Source: Atherix ibis
Taxonomy: Eukaryota > Arthropoda > Insecta > Diptera > Athericidae
Assembly: GCA_958298945.1 (NCBI GenBank)
Contig: OY282610.1
Coordinates: 66,709,088-66,773,087 of the forward strand
Length of the DNA stretch: 64,000 nucleotides
Direction: 5' to 3'
The position numbers and the translations under genes are program-made. Of this stretch, positions 35,801 to 48,100 are shown piece after piece; the first letter of the stretch is position 1; every line of letters starts with the position of its first letter. The notes beneath the pieces are model-generated. The model was not told the DNA's origin, did not search any database, and worked only from the letters and a program-made list of their open reading frames with translations.

Positions 35801-38800
35801 ACTACTCTAAAATGACAATAGTAAGAGTATCAGCATGTTGTTGATATATTCCCCGTTTAGATTAATCCCTTCCCATAACCAAATAATGAAATCAGAGAAA
35901 CTTTTTTCGTTTGTTGAATACTAGAGGAGATAATATACGACCTTGTTGAACTCCTCTGCTGACTTGAAGACCTTCAATCTGTGTTTTAATTACTTTCAAT
36001 CTTATCGGCTTATCATAGTTATTATCAATTGCCAATAGATGTGTCTGTTCTCAAGTCAATATTACAGTACATATGACACAAGTACTTGAAACGGTTAGTA
36101 TTTGGTGAACAGAATTTAAATGGGAAAATATATTTTTCTTAATTCTCTTTATCGTAGTTACCCTCAATCTAACTGAATCGTTCAAGTAATAAACATCAGC
36201 TTACGTGTATACCCGCTGATAGTACTGATAGTATAGTTCCACAAATATGAATTTTGATTGAACTCATAATTTTAATGAAGAAAATTAATTCGTTCACAAA
36301 AACGAGGAGTGGCAAAAAAAGTCGTTCATCTGATCCCTTTTACTATTACTAAGAGAAATGCAAATTTAATTACTTTGACGGATTAATAGTTAAATTTTAA
36401 TTAAAAATATTTTTGTTTTCATAATTACTAATAAACTATCCACCATAATGCGTATTTTGATAGAATAAATTTTACTTTTGAGTAGATGCGTTTGGACAGC
36501 AGGTATATGAAGGACTCAGAGGCAACTATCATACTTACTATTAGAATGAATTTTGAATGCAAATAAGTTTTCATAACTTGAATAAGTATATGTAAATCTA
36601 AAATTATTTATAGCCAACATTAAAATAATAACAAAAAAGGGCTTTTTCTACCCGAATCCTTTTAAGTAAATTGAAAGTCCTTCTCAGATGGCAGAAAATC
36701 CTTTTTAGTGATAGAAAATTCATTAGGATTAATGATATTATGATGTATTCGAATATATTTTATGATCCTAGAACCTTTTTTAATTGTTTTTCTATGAATA
36801 AACTTTTACCGAGACAGTTGAGAAAAGTCTGCAAACATTTTGAAAGATATTTGAAAAAATTATTTACAGTGTAAGTATTCGAATATTATTTAATAAGCCA
36901 TAAGATATTTAGGAAACAGTAAAATTTAATTGAAAAGAGTCAATATTAATTTGAATAGTCGTAATATATATAGTAGGGGAAATCTTAACTCAAGATACTC
37001 CAACTCATAGAATTTCCAGATACAGGGCGAAATTTTCATTCCATTTTGCCTTATTTGATAAGGACTATAACCGAATTGAAACTGAATTCAAATAATCTAA
37101 GCTGATTTTTGTTGAGCATTTCTGACAATAGTTTAGGACGGTGACCCATTTTTCTGTCTGTACTCTTATGTTAGTCCATACCACCAAACTTCATACTCCT
37201 TCAGAATAGTTGTACACCTTTTATTTGACGCCATCTCATTAACCTTTGAATGTTTTGTTCGACAAAGTTCACATTTTTAAGTTTATCGTCTCATTCCTAT
37301 AGTTTTTACTGTATAAGAACCGATAGAAAAATAAATAATTTGATGATTTTTCCACTCTAAAGTAGATTAAATGAAACCATAGATAATAACAAGTAAATCC
37401 AAATAGTCAGCATATTTATTTAGTCAATTCTGAATAGTAATTTAAGTTATGAATTATACCAGCTAACGTCTATCCTGCTTACTTAAGCAGGATAGATGTC
37501 CTTTTTGAGAAGCAAAATAACAGATTCCCTAGTAAAATATGCAATCAGCCTACGCTCCCTCGATCAAGTTGACTATTATTATTCTAATTTTATCCAACTA
37601 TGGATGGAAAACGGTAATACCAGTTAACCTAAAACAAGCTTAAAATGACCCGTTTTAATATATCGATTACGGATGGAAGTGTGACTTGGAATATTATTTG
37701 GGAAATTTAAGCAATACGATTCTTCTGATTTGGTAATCAAACCCAAGAGGCCACGTCATATTACCTAAAGAGTGTATTGGAACGTTATTGAATGAATGGT
37801 AATGAAAATAATGTCACGTACTCGTACGTAAGCTTTTAATTTTAGTAGAGCATCGTCCACTTAAAAGACAATATATGATATACAATTTTATTAATCATAA
37901 GGAAGTGCTATTGTAATCATCTTCGATATTCTCATTATAAGAGTCCTCTGCTAATTTTTCAGAATGCCTACAGTACAAGATAGCGTACGCTTGATAAACT
38001 TTAATTTTATCTTTTAAGATATATAATATCCAAAAATGAAAGTTATTTAAAAATTTTGTTAACTCACAGTCCTTTAAAGAAAATAAGGAAAAATAGGTGT
38101 TCTCACAATCTGATTGATATATTATATGGAAGATTTCACAAAACGCTGAAACTTTTTAGTTTTCCAAGTTCTCACGCATCGAAGACATTAAGCCTAAGGA
38201 AAGAACAACAACATTTTTAGGACATAGTCTTATTTTTACTTAATCAGTAAGCTTTAAAAAAATAATAATTACTCTAATGAAATAACACTTTCACTAAAAG
38301 GGGAATCTTCTATGTAAATTCGAACTCGTAGACTTTAAATAATTTATTTTTGATATTTATTCAATTCCAAATATGATCTCTCTACAGAAAATTGAAACAG
38401 TTTTTGAATATTTGCATATATCTTCAAATGGAAAGGGCATAATTTTCGATATTTGTACATGGATAAAAAGTGCCTCTTGATACAAATTTGTATCTGCTTT
38501 TACTTCAAATTTATTCATGTCGAGAAGGGACCCATCCACATAAAATTAAAATGGTTTGTTAAAAAAACGTTGGTGGGAATTAAAGTAGAACATGATTTAA
38601 GGTCACATTCAATGTTGGGGACATTAAATAATTTAAAAGGCGGATTATGAATAAATAGTATTTAAAAATTATAGAATATGCAGGAAAAGCTTCTGATACT
38701 CCAATTGGAGATGATATTATTTAACCAGAAAAACATGCGCATTTGAATATATTCAGCAGATTGTATTAAATGAATGTTCAGATTATATGTATTTTCTCGT

Positions 38801-39123
38801 TTCATGATATACACGCTAATAATAAAGTTGTTTAAATAAATTAAAGTAAGGAGAACATCGTTCTGTCTTGAAGTTAATGTGACTAACACTTAATATCATC
38901 AAACACAGTTTTAGTCAACACGGTATAAGACATATTTTTCATCACAGTCTCAAGACTCTTTTCAAAATATAAAAAAATAGCTGCACATGAAACAAAATAC
39001 AAATAAAACAAATAAGTGTCAATAAGGTACCCAAAATCAAAAATTATAAAAAAGTTTACTCGGTTTGGAAAAAAATGATTCTCGGATATGATGAAATTAT
39101 TAAAATTGATCTAACTTGAATTT
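35801..39123. other. Unannotated AT-rich stretch
   Basis: No convincing gene. A 67-codon frame at 36671-36874 ends beside a GTAAGTATT sequence that resembles a splice donor, but the peptide is not recognised. A TACTCGTA octamer lies at 37819-37826. Confidence 0.5.
37469..37496. repeat. 13-bp-stem perfect hairpin
   Basis: TCTATCCTGCTTA (37469-37481) pairs with TAAGCAGGATAGA (37484-37496) around a 2-base loop. There is no T-run to suggest a terminator and no recognised RNA. Confidence 0.85.
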
Positions 39124-39504
39124 ATGACAATGTTTCTTATCGATAAAGAAAGAATAACGTTTACTGTACACAATTCTGTGGAACGAAAAAAATTTCCGAA
39201 ACTAAGAAGTTCATTTTTGGAAAATAAGAAGTTCATTTTTGCATATTCTCAAGCAGCAGTTGTATTTGAAATGGATTTAATATTTACTATTAAACACAAA
39301 CAATCTGCATTAACGCGGAATAATTGGAAGGAGTGCGATCGAATCTGTTCTTATACTTACGGTACCAGACGTCTTAATCGAGATTTCACATCAATGAAAG
39401 GTGGACGTCAATGTTTTTATCGGCGATATTTTTTTATATATAAAAATTTTGTTCTACGTTGGAGTGCTAAAAATTCCCAGACAAATAATTTTGATTCTTG
39501 TTGA
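39124..39504 (+). CDS. Hypothetical 126-codon ORF
   Basis: ATG-initiated frame with a mixed, mostly basic composition (segment SALTRNNWKECDRICSYTYG). It contains a short internal tandem duplication (AAGAAGTTCATTTTTG twice, 39200-39240). No motif recognised; an overlapping second frame is also open over its end. Probably non-coding or part of a decayed repeat. Confidence 0.2.
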   Translation: MTMFLIDKERITFTVHNSVERKKFPKLRSSFLENKKFIFAYSQAAVVFEMDLIFTIKHKQSALTRNNWKECDRICSYTYGTRRLNRDFTSMKGGRQCFYRRYFFIYKNFVLRWSAKNSQTNNFDSC

Positions 39505-39689
39505 TCGACTCAAATTCCGCTTCGGTAGCGGGGGTGTTAAGTATATATCAGCTTCTCCTCCCAATAATGGCATAGAAAGGTAAAATAGATAACAAGGGCA
39601 AAAGTAGATGCTTTGGATATGCCGTGGCTGGCATAATGTGATATTAAAAAATTAACAATCACATAATAACCCCCTACAGGGGGGGGGGT

Positions 39690-40200
39690 AGATCATAGTC
39701 CGAGCGGTGACGGGGAATTTACAAGGTTCCTGACCATAGCTCTGTGAGCGGAGTGGAAACCTAAGTACTCTTAAAATTTAAATTGGTAACACGGGAACCG
39801 ATATTCTCCACAGCACGAAACTCAAAATATTAAATAGATGCTTTCAGGATTATGGCGTTGGAGCTTTGCATAGCTTTCATGCATAGTACTTTTATAGTAT
39901 TTACTTCCATATGCTAATGTGAGTGAAGTCGTGCCTGTTTGTGTTCTATAAAAATGAACTAGATTCTGTGCTCGGTTATGGTGAGGTGCTTCGGCATTTA
40001 CGTGGTGGCTCTGGTTGATACCTATATCGCGGGCACGATCTTCGGATCGCTGGTTGGAGATACTGGAAATTACGAGTATCTCGGGCGCTGTCACTGCTTA
40101 TGGCAGCAGAGGTTTAAGACTCAAATACTTCATCTTCACTCCGGCGTGTTACAGTTCTGTTATGGTCTTCATTTGAATTCGTTTATAATTGAGGGTGTTA
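39690..40200 (-). repeat. Dispersed repeat, copy 1 (shared with 54760-54990)
   Basis: Shares with 54760-54990 the segments AGCTC..TGAGCGGAGT, GAAACC/AAACTGAAGTACTCTTAAAA, GTGGTTGATACC, ATATCGCGGG, GGATCGCTG and ATCTCGGGCGCTGTCAC, in the same order and orientation. A ~150-base block (about 39800-39990) is absent from the other copy. Both copies keep a similar - strand frame beginning MTAPEI and containing ISNQRS and DRARD. The family is unknown to me; the context is transposable-element-rich. A TACGAGTA octamer (40071-40078) is inserted relative to copy 2. Confidence 0.8.
40071..40078. other. Excision-footprint-like octamer with an empty counterpart
   Basis: Here the repeat reads GGAAATTACGAGTATCTCGGGCG, while the related copy at 54950-54966 reads GGTAATTATCTCGGGCG. 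The only length difference is CGAGTA added at a TA. Confidence 0.8.
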
Positions 40201-43200
40201 GATGCAAAGAGGGTGGTATTAAAATAATATATTTAAAAAAAAGTTATCCTAAGTCACAACAGAAGTATGGTCAGCGATGGCTATACTCAGAAAGCACCTT
40301 ACCTTGCTAAGCATGCTTGTCGCTGGCTTTAAGTGATGATTTCTGGGATTTCAAAGTGTGTGCAAAGTTGTGCTCTCACACCCACCATAACTATAAAATC
40401 ATCACGCCGAAACATTTAAGGGAAAATAGAGATACCACAAGGTGTTAACTTCTCCATAGGAGAGGAAGAAGGAGAAAGAAGAAAGAACGTTGAAAAGTAA
40501 TGAGATGCAAAGAGAGAAAACAATTACTTAAACAAATTAAACATACTATTTGGGTAAAGGAAAAAGAACAGGAAATGAGGGGAGAGGTGTAAAAATTGGG
40601 AAAGATAAAAGAAAATGAAAAAAGCTGACGCGGACCGCCGAAGGTGATGGGAGAGACTAAGTTGTTAAATCTCTCCCTGACCTTTCCCCAAATCCTCTTC
40701 TTAGCACTCCTCGACGAAATAATTTTGGAGTACCTCTTTTATTGCGACGATGATTTCTCACTTCCTACATCTTATATGGAGTCGCGGATGTTGGACCGGG
40801 TACCTGTGGGACAGGAGGAGCCTTAAATAAAATTATCGGTTTAGTGACGATTCATTATAATTCATAAATTCTTATAATTAGGATTTACAATTAATTATAT
40901 AGAAAGTCTAATTACAAAACAAACAAAAATCTAAAATTCGTTGGACATTTATAAAATAATTGTCGAAAAAAAAATTCTCCGTTAAATATTATTTTATTAT
41001 TTTTCCTGCTTGGTGGCATTCATCATTAGCATTAACAACTAACATTTTTGGGATAGTCCGTAAAACATTTCCTTATTAGCATTAAACTTAAGATTTCCTT
41101 ATTTATGCAAAAGAAATAACCAAAAAAATAAGAAAAAAAACTTTGAAACTAGAAGGAAAAGGAAAGAGAAAAAATATTCTAATGCAGGAGGATAGAAAAA
41201 TACGTCATGCAAAAAAAAAGAAAGAAACAAAATAAAGAAACAAATTTTAAAAATAATTATGGTTATTTATTTATATACAAAAATTTATTGACGTTTACAC
41301 ATATTTAATAATTTATTTATTTAATTTTCAACTTGGTGATAATAAAATTTTTTATTTAATTTAATTAATATTCCCTTTATGTATCGTTCAGTTTAACAAT
41401 ATTTAATTCATTTTTCCATTATTACTTAAATTATATGTCATTTATTTAATAACTATTTTTTTCTCGACTATTATTTTAATTCCTTTTTTATTGTTAAACA
41501 TTTTATTTTATTTTTCTGTTGTTTTTTTCTGTATATACTGTAAATGTATAATAAATGTAATGTCGTATTTTTTATAATAATTTTTTGTGCTTTAAATTCA
41601 ACTTTCGATAATAAAGTTTTAAGCTGGAAATTATGTGTTTATTCCCATATAGAAAATAAAAATGTAATTAGTGGTTTTTATTATTTTTTTTCACTTCATA
41701 AAAAATCCAAGCTAATAAAATTAATATATTTTAATTGGATCATATTCCATTTTTATATATTGTATTTATTAGTTGAGCAATAATCAAAAAAAAAGGTAAA
41801 AATTTAATTAATAATAAAATTTTTAAAGTAATTTCATATTTTATATTTTTTTTAAAAATATATTTTTTGTAAATTCTTAAAGAAAATTGCATTTTTTTCT
41901 TTTTTCTAATATTATATAGATTTTATGATTACTTTTCTATTGTATTTACTACAAAAAAAATTTACTAATAATTTATCAAAACATTGATCATGAAAACAAG
42001 TGGACATTCAAAGAAAATAAAGGTACAGAATATTGTACGATAATTGATTTTTTAATTAATTTAGATTGGTTACCTCATTTCGTACAAACTTAATACATTG
42101 TCTCATGTCAGAACTTTTCACATATGATTTTTGGGTTGAAATTTTTTGAAAAAATTCAATATTATTTTCTTTATATTTTTCACTTGTGCAAATTTTTCTA
42201 TTTACCTTAATTAATCAATTTCCATTGTATTTACAATCTACTGTTTTATATTGATTTATCATATCAGTCTCTATGCGATGCAATGCACAGAAGTTTGCAT
42301 AGTAAAACACGTCAGTTCGAAAAGAATTTAGTGTTGACACTATTTAGATTATTCAAATTGTCTTTACGTGAAAAATTATATCAGAACGTATAGAATATTG
42401 CGTCTTCAATAAATGGCTAGATGTAAAGTAATCAAGTCTCTACTTAAGTAGGAATATTTAAAATTATTAATTTTTGTTTCTTAAACTATTCTTTGTTATT
42501 TTTCAATTACCATTTTTGTCTTGGAAATTATTGAAAAATTTATCCAAAAATATAAAAAATTTATGTTTTCTTATTGAAATTAAACGAATTAAGTGAATAA
42601 ATTATATAATATTTAAAGCAAACTGAACACGGGAAGATATATAGTAAAAATAATGTATTTTCAATTTATGTGCTTGTTTAAAATTTTATAGAAAAATATC
42701 AATGATATATACTAGTTCGTTAATAATTTGCCAAATTTTAAAAAGTATGTGTAAAAGACAGTATCTTTTTTTACTTTAAAGAAGAAGAAAAAACCCAAGA
42801 GTCTGAAAAAGAAATATTTTAGTGAAAATCCTCCAACACACCTTTTTATATTCCCTTTGCTCTGTAATTTCTTCACATATTCTTCGAATTGTTGTTTAAA
42901 CTTTATATTGTAGGAAATGAAAAATATCGCTCACAAATAAAAAGAGAATTAAAAAATCCATTTCTAATGTAATAATAAATTTTTAGACATTTTTTTAATT
43001 TCTAGAATATAAAATATTTTTATAGTCTTAATTTTTATTATTTTTTAATTGAAGTCAATAAAAAAAGTTGTTTGCAATTTCAGAAATCTTTTACATTTTG
43101 AATATAAAATATTATAAAGTTCAATTATCAAAAAAGCACAATTATTTAAATAAATTATTTACAAACGTATACTTTTTATATGAAAAATTATTTTAATAAA

Positions 43201-44559
43201 GTAATATTAATAAATTACGTTGAAAAACAACGCAAACTCATTGGAAAAAATTTCTCATAAATATTTTCAGTTTTTCGACCAAAAATATTTATACCAGTTT
43301 CTTTTTAGAAAAAGTTACTCCGAAATTTTCTCTATTTTTGAAATTTTCATTAATTAAACTAAATAGTCGATATTTAGGCACAAATAAAAATTCTTAATGA
43401 TAATAATACGACTCGATAGTAAATAAAAATCTGCCTTCGTAAGTCCGTTTAACAATTATTGAAATGGAAAGCCGAAAAAGTAATGAGACATTCCCCTCCA
43501 CGTATGACCTTCTCCTCCACTCAAAACCTGTAAAGCATGATTGGTGAAGTTGGGTTTTTATCATGCGTTTCGAAAAATAATACCGCGAAATATAAATAAT
43601 AGACGTTAAAAAATTTAAATAAACTTAACAGAAAAAGTATATTGTAGCGTTAATTCTACAATATTGGTAGTAGCTTTCAATAATTTACCAAACATTGATC
43701 ATGAAAACTGCAAGTTTCTAAAAAAAATTGTTTCGATATAAAGATACATAAATGAATAGTCGATATTAACAAAATACGTGTAGATAGTTACTGGAGGCCT
43801 GTTGCAGAACACGTAATTTTTTACCGATAGAATTCCCCAAAAGTTAATATTTTAAATGGGCTGATTCGTAGAGTATAATTTATTTTGATCCAAATTAGTT
43901 CTATATGGTCTGCGCTAATGTTAATATCTCCTTTTAACCTCTTTTCTTCGTCAATATCTTTCCATAATTATCACCAGATTCCATTTTTTCTATATAACAG
44001 TTTTTATAGTATCGCTCCGCGCTTCAGCATGGCGAAAGTTTTAATGTGCGTCTTGCCGTATCTACGAGTAATAAGTTCATTTTCTCGTTTTAGTCGATTT
44101 TTTTTATACATTTCGAAATATTCGCTTCGGCACCACGTGTTAACAACGCATTTGAGAAATTTATTTAGATGATTTACTTCACTCGTTCTTATTTTAATAT
44201 TGCGCAATGACAAAATATTTGCGTTATTAATGTAAGTAAAATTTGGCAAGCCGGTGTAAAGCAATTATTTGTACAATTATATTTACTTTACAATATTTGT
44301 ATAGTATGCGACAACTGCACACGAACAACTTTAATTATAGTACGTTCACTCGACTCCACCGATCCTGATGATACCGGCTCTTTCGTGTGATCGTACAATC
44401 GGTTCCAGAGGCACAAAACTGATCGAAAACTCCATGCATAGCCTTGGTGATTTGTGCCCCACCTAATTAAATTTCAGATAACGAAAAATCACCAATGCTA
44501 TTAATAAGGCATTTGGACCTCATTTAGTAAATACTTTTAAATCACGAAAAAATAAATAG
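40201..44559. other. Unannotated stretch, very AT-rich from 40830
   Basis: 40400-40830 is purine-rich then GC-richer, with a 60-codon frame (40644-40826) of no recognised family. 40830-43880 is extreme AT-rich DNA without features. 43885-44264 has overlapping open frames on both strands with no recognised motif, and a TACGAGTA octamer (44063-44070). Confidence 0.5.
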
Positions 44560-45115
44560 ACAAAATATCAGCACAGTTGTCAATAAATCCATCTCCTCCA
44601 AACTTTGCATCCTCCGAAGGTAATATGACACCTACAAAACAAGCCCCCAGATATGACCTGATAACTTTAGAAACATTATTCATACATCATTCTTTCCTTT
44701 ACTTTGGAAGTTTCCCACAATCAAATTGATCCCAAAATCAAAAGAGAAACCGAAAAAAATTTAACCTCACATAGACCCATAAGCCTTCTTTCCATTTTAT
44801 CAAAAGTTCTTGAATGTCTTCATCATATTGTTGAAACCGAGGGTATAATTCCTTAGCATTAGTTTTGATTATGAACTGGGGAGTCCACTATCCAGTGGTG
44901 CCATCGCGTAATCGCGTATACATCGTACAAAAGTGGATACTTCTCAGGCGTATTTGCTCACATATCTCATACTTTCGGCCGTGCAAGGCACCTTGGATGA
45001 CTTTCGAAGCTGCAGTGAATCGTACCCTTTGGCAATTGCTACCACCGATCTCTCTAACCCACATTTTATCGCATCTGAAACTAAAGAGTATATGTGATTT
45101 AATCAAGGAATGTAA
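44560..45115 (+). pseudogene. Jockey-like reverse transcriptase fragment
   Basis: The + strand reads, with frameshifts: PTKQAPRYDLITLETL (about 44630-44680), IPKSKEKPKK then TSHRPISLLSILSKVLE (44735-44815), STIQWCHRV (44883-44910) and GVFAHISHTFGRARHLG (44950-45000). These follow the order of jockey-clade RT blocks: KAPGYDLIT, IPKPGK, SYRPISLLPxLSKxFE, HSTxxQxHRI, then motif A FLDISxAFDxVWHxGL. The motif A aspartate is replaced by histidine. Sequence beyond motif A decays quickly. It is the only jockey-like copy on the + strand. Confidence 0.75.
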
Positions 45116-48100
45116 ATTTGGTTAACTATTTTATGATATTTTCAGAAAAGTTCCTATTAATACGCTCGGCAAAATTGCTCCTTCCAGTTTTTGTTTATTT
45201 CACATTTAATTTTAATTTCCACTCTGGCTATTCGCTTAAGTTTGCCACTGAACAGTATTTTAGAACAAAGTAATTGTCTCATAAATATTGAATTAATCTC
45301 GTTTTGGATAAATACAAGTCCGTATGTACGAAAAGTGAGATACATTTTCAAGTTTTCATTTACTAGCCTAATAAATTGGCACTGAAATAGTTGTATTTAA
45401 TACAAATACCTTATCAACCGTTTAATACCTTATTTTCACTATAAAATCCTTTTTTCTAGTAGACACTTTCGACCTTTTTTTATCCTACCCAGTTTCAATA
45501 TTCACATTTGGGTATCCATAAAGCCAGCACATCCTTTCGCAGGGTCTCACAGAAAAATAACCAATCATAGTGAACACTATGCTGATAAAATAAATTGCGA
45601 ACAATATCAGCAATCAGGATTTAACATGATTTAATTAAATCCTTACCCAAAGTTATGTTATGCTATGGCAAATGTTAGTACGAAAACCGCAACATTTGTT
45701 TGAGCGGATCTACTTACAAGACATGCCAATCATATTTTCACGGAATTACTTAAATTGTAATTTTTGCTATTAAGGTGATAAGTAAGCGCTCACATACAAT
45801 ATAATTAACAAAATACACGCATATCTGTACAAAAATTATTGCTTTGATTTTGTTATTTTACAATACACTTCCTGCTTTAAAATTTAAATTTCCAAATTTT
45901 CACTGACACAATTTGTTTGGATTGAATTCGCATGTCCGCCATCCTAATTCTATCGTTTATCATTTTTAATAAACTTGCGCTTTTTTATTCGATATTTCCG
46001 CGATATTCAAAATATGTTCAACGTTTTAACATTTGAAATATTTATAATTGAATTTGAATTCATACAAAACTTTTCCATCACGAATGTTTTCGTCCAAATT
46101 TAAATATTTACAAATATGAATAAAGTGGAAGAAAGAAGAAGCATTTTTAATAAAAAATAAAATCTATTAAAAAAATGACAAAATAAAGAGTTTCCGAACT
46201 TTTCATTACTAATTAAAATAAACGCACACTGACATTTGCACCTTGCACGAATTCAACCGTGACTAATAAAAACACTACGAATCTAAGACAATTTTCTACA
46301 AAACTAATTGGTGATCCTAGCCAAGAATGCTTTCTAAAACGACGTAGAATTATATATAAAATACCAAAACGCATTCTTGAACATTTAAAATTATTTCTCA
46401 CATCGTTGGCTACACTCCCCTCTCCTCTAACTAAAATAACCGAACACGCTCGAATTTGATTCAAATCCAATAAAAATAGGGTCTGAAGCCGTCGCTATGA
46501 CAGAAAACTTAATCACTAATTTCATCTCATTCATTCTACGTTGATCCTGACAGAAAAAAAAATTAGGAATATGGCAACAATTATTGGACAAAAAATCAAA
46601 TGCAATCGCCTTTAAGAATAATATTCATTTTTGAGGTCACTAAATTTCGTTATTACGATTGTTATGTTATTGTCAAAAACAGAAATTACTAGAAGTCCAT
46701 TCATACACTCAATAAGACCTTCTACTATACTTCCGTTTTGTTCAGCAGAGTTTCGAACATTAAATCCTGAATAACAACACACAAATAAATAGACCCCCTT
46801 CACAACATTCTACTATTTGGTAGGGGATCCTGCCTGTAGCACACTCAGTTAATAGCTTTCCTGCCATTTTGCTGTTCCAGTTTTTAAGTTTTTAGAGAGA
46901 TCCAATTCAAAAAATTCAGCTCATCTCAACCCTGACTTTAAAAGGCTTAGTTCACCACAAGCCCTCGTTTCAGATCACTATGCGCGTCCTATAAATGTAA
47001 TAACATCTTCAGCTACTACACCACCCGTTACTGCAGTATCTTTTTAGACCCATTTAAGTGATTAAAAGCTACGCAAGTGAACAATAATGACCCAGCGAAT
47101 GAATTTTGGTAGACTTGATGATGGTTTTACCTTATATATGTATGTGCTTTTATTCATTCGTGATATAAATGTTAAGCACCGAACACAACTCCGATGGAAA
47201 CTATCGAGTCAACAAATCAAACTCAGTTGCAACGAGTAAAGAAATGCCATCAATTCACCTTTTCTCTGTAAATTTTTTTGCAAATTCAATTTTTAATACC
47301 TCTTAACTTCCTATAAACAATTATATTACCTTCGATATCACTATTAACAATGCGGTCATATAACAAAACACTGAAATGAGTAGTAAAATTTGATAAAAGA
47401 CTTTAATCGATTCACAAGTTTTGATTTTATAATTTCGAAGTCGTTCTATTTTCATTAGAAAACTAAGTTCCATAAATCCAAAATACTGAAATAATGACTT
47501 TTTATAGGTTTTGCTCGTAATTAGCCTTTAAAATTAATAGTTCATAATTTATTGAAGAAGCCATATACCATAAGACTGACTTCTGCAAACGGTCACACAA
47601 AATTATTTTACATCCACCACCATTCGCCGAAGAATAATTCTCCTTTTAAATCAGTCCTTTTCTATTTAAAACCGTTAATAAGAAAGTTGTTAATATTGAT
47701 AATTATATTTAACTAAAACTACAAGTGAAGGATGGACATCAATGTGAAGGATAACGTGGTATATATGCGTCTTTTTGCATAATAATATTCCTAGTAATGT
47801 GTCATTTTGTTTCTGGTGACTTTCGAACATTTTAATATCTCAGTTCAGAAGTGACTTGCTGAAAACAACTACAAAATATCCTGACAGGATTCAAAAAATT
47901 TATTGAGCAACATAAGTTTTTTATTTGGAAAACATTTTCCCGACAATATTTATATTTATTCCTTCTTAAAAACCAAAACTATCGATTGCTAATGAATGAC
48001 AAAAAGAAAAGATCAAATTCTAGGCCTCAGTTTCATTGCACAGACTAATTCGCCCCCTCACACATTCTACGGTATTTTATACTTCAAGATAATTGTCAAA

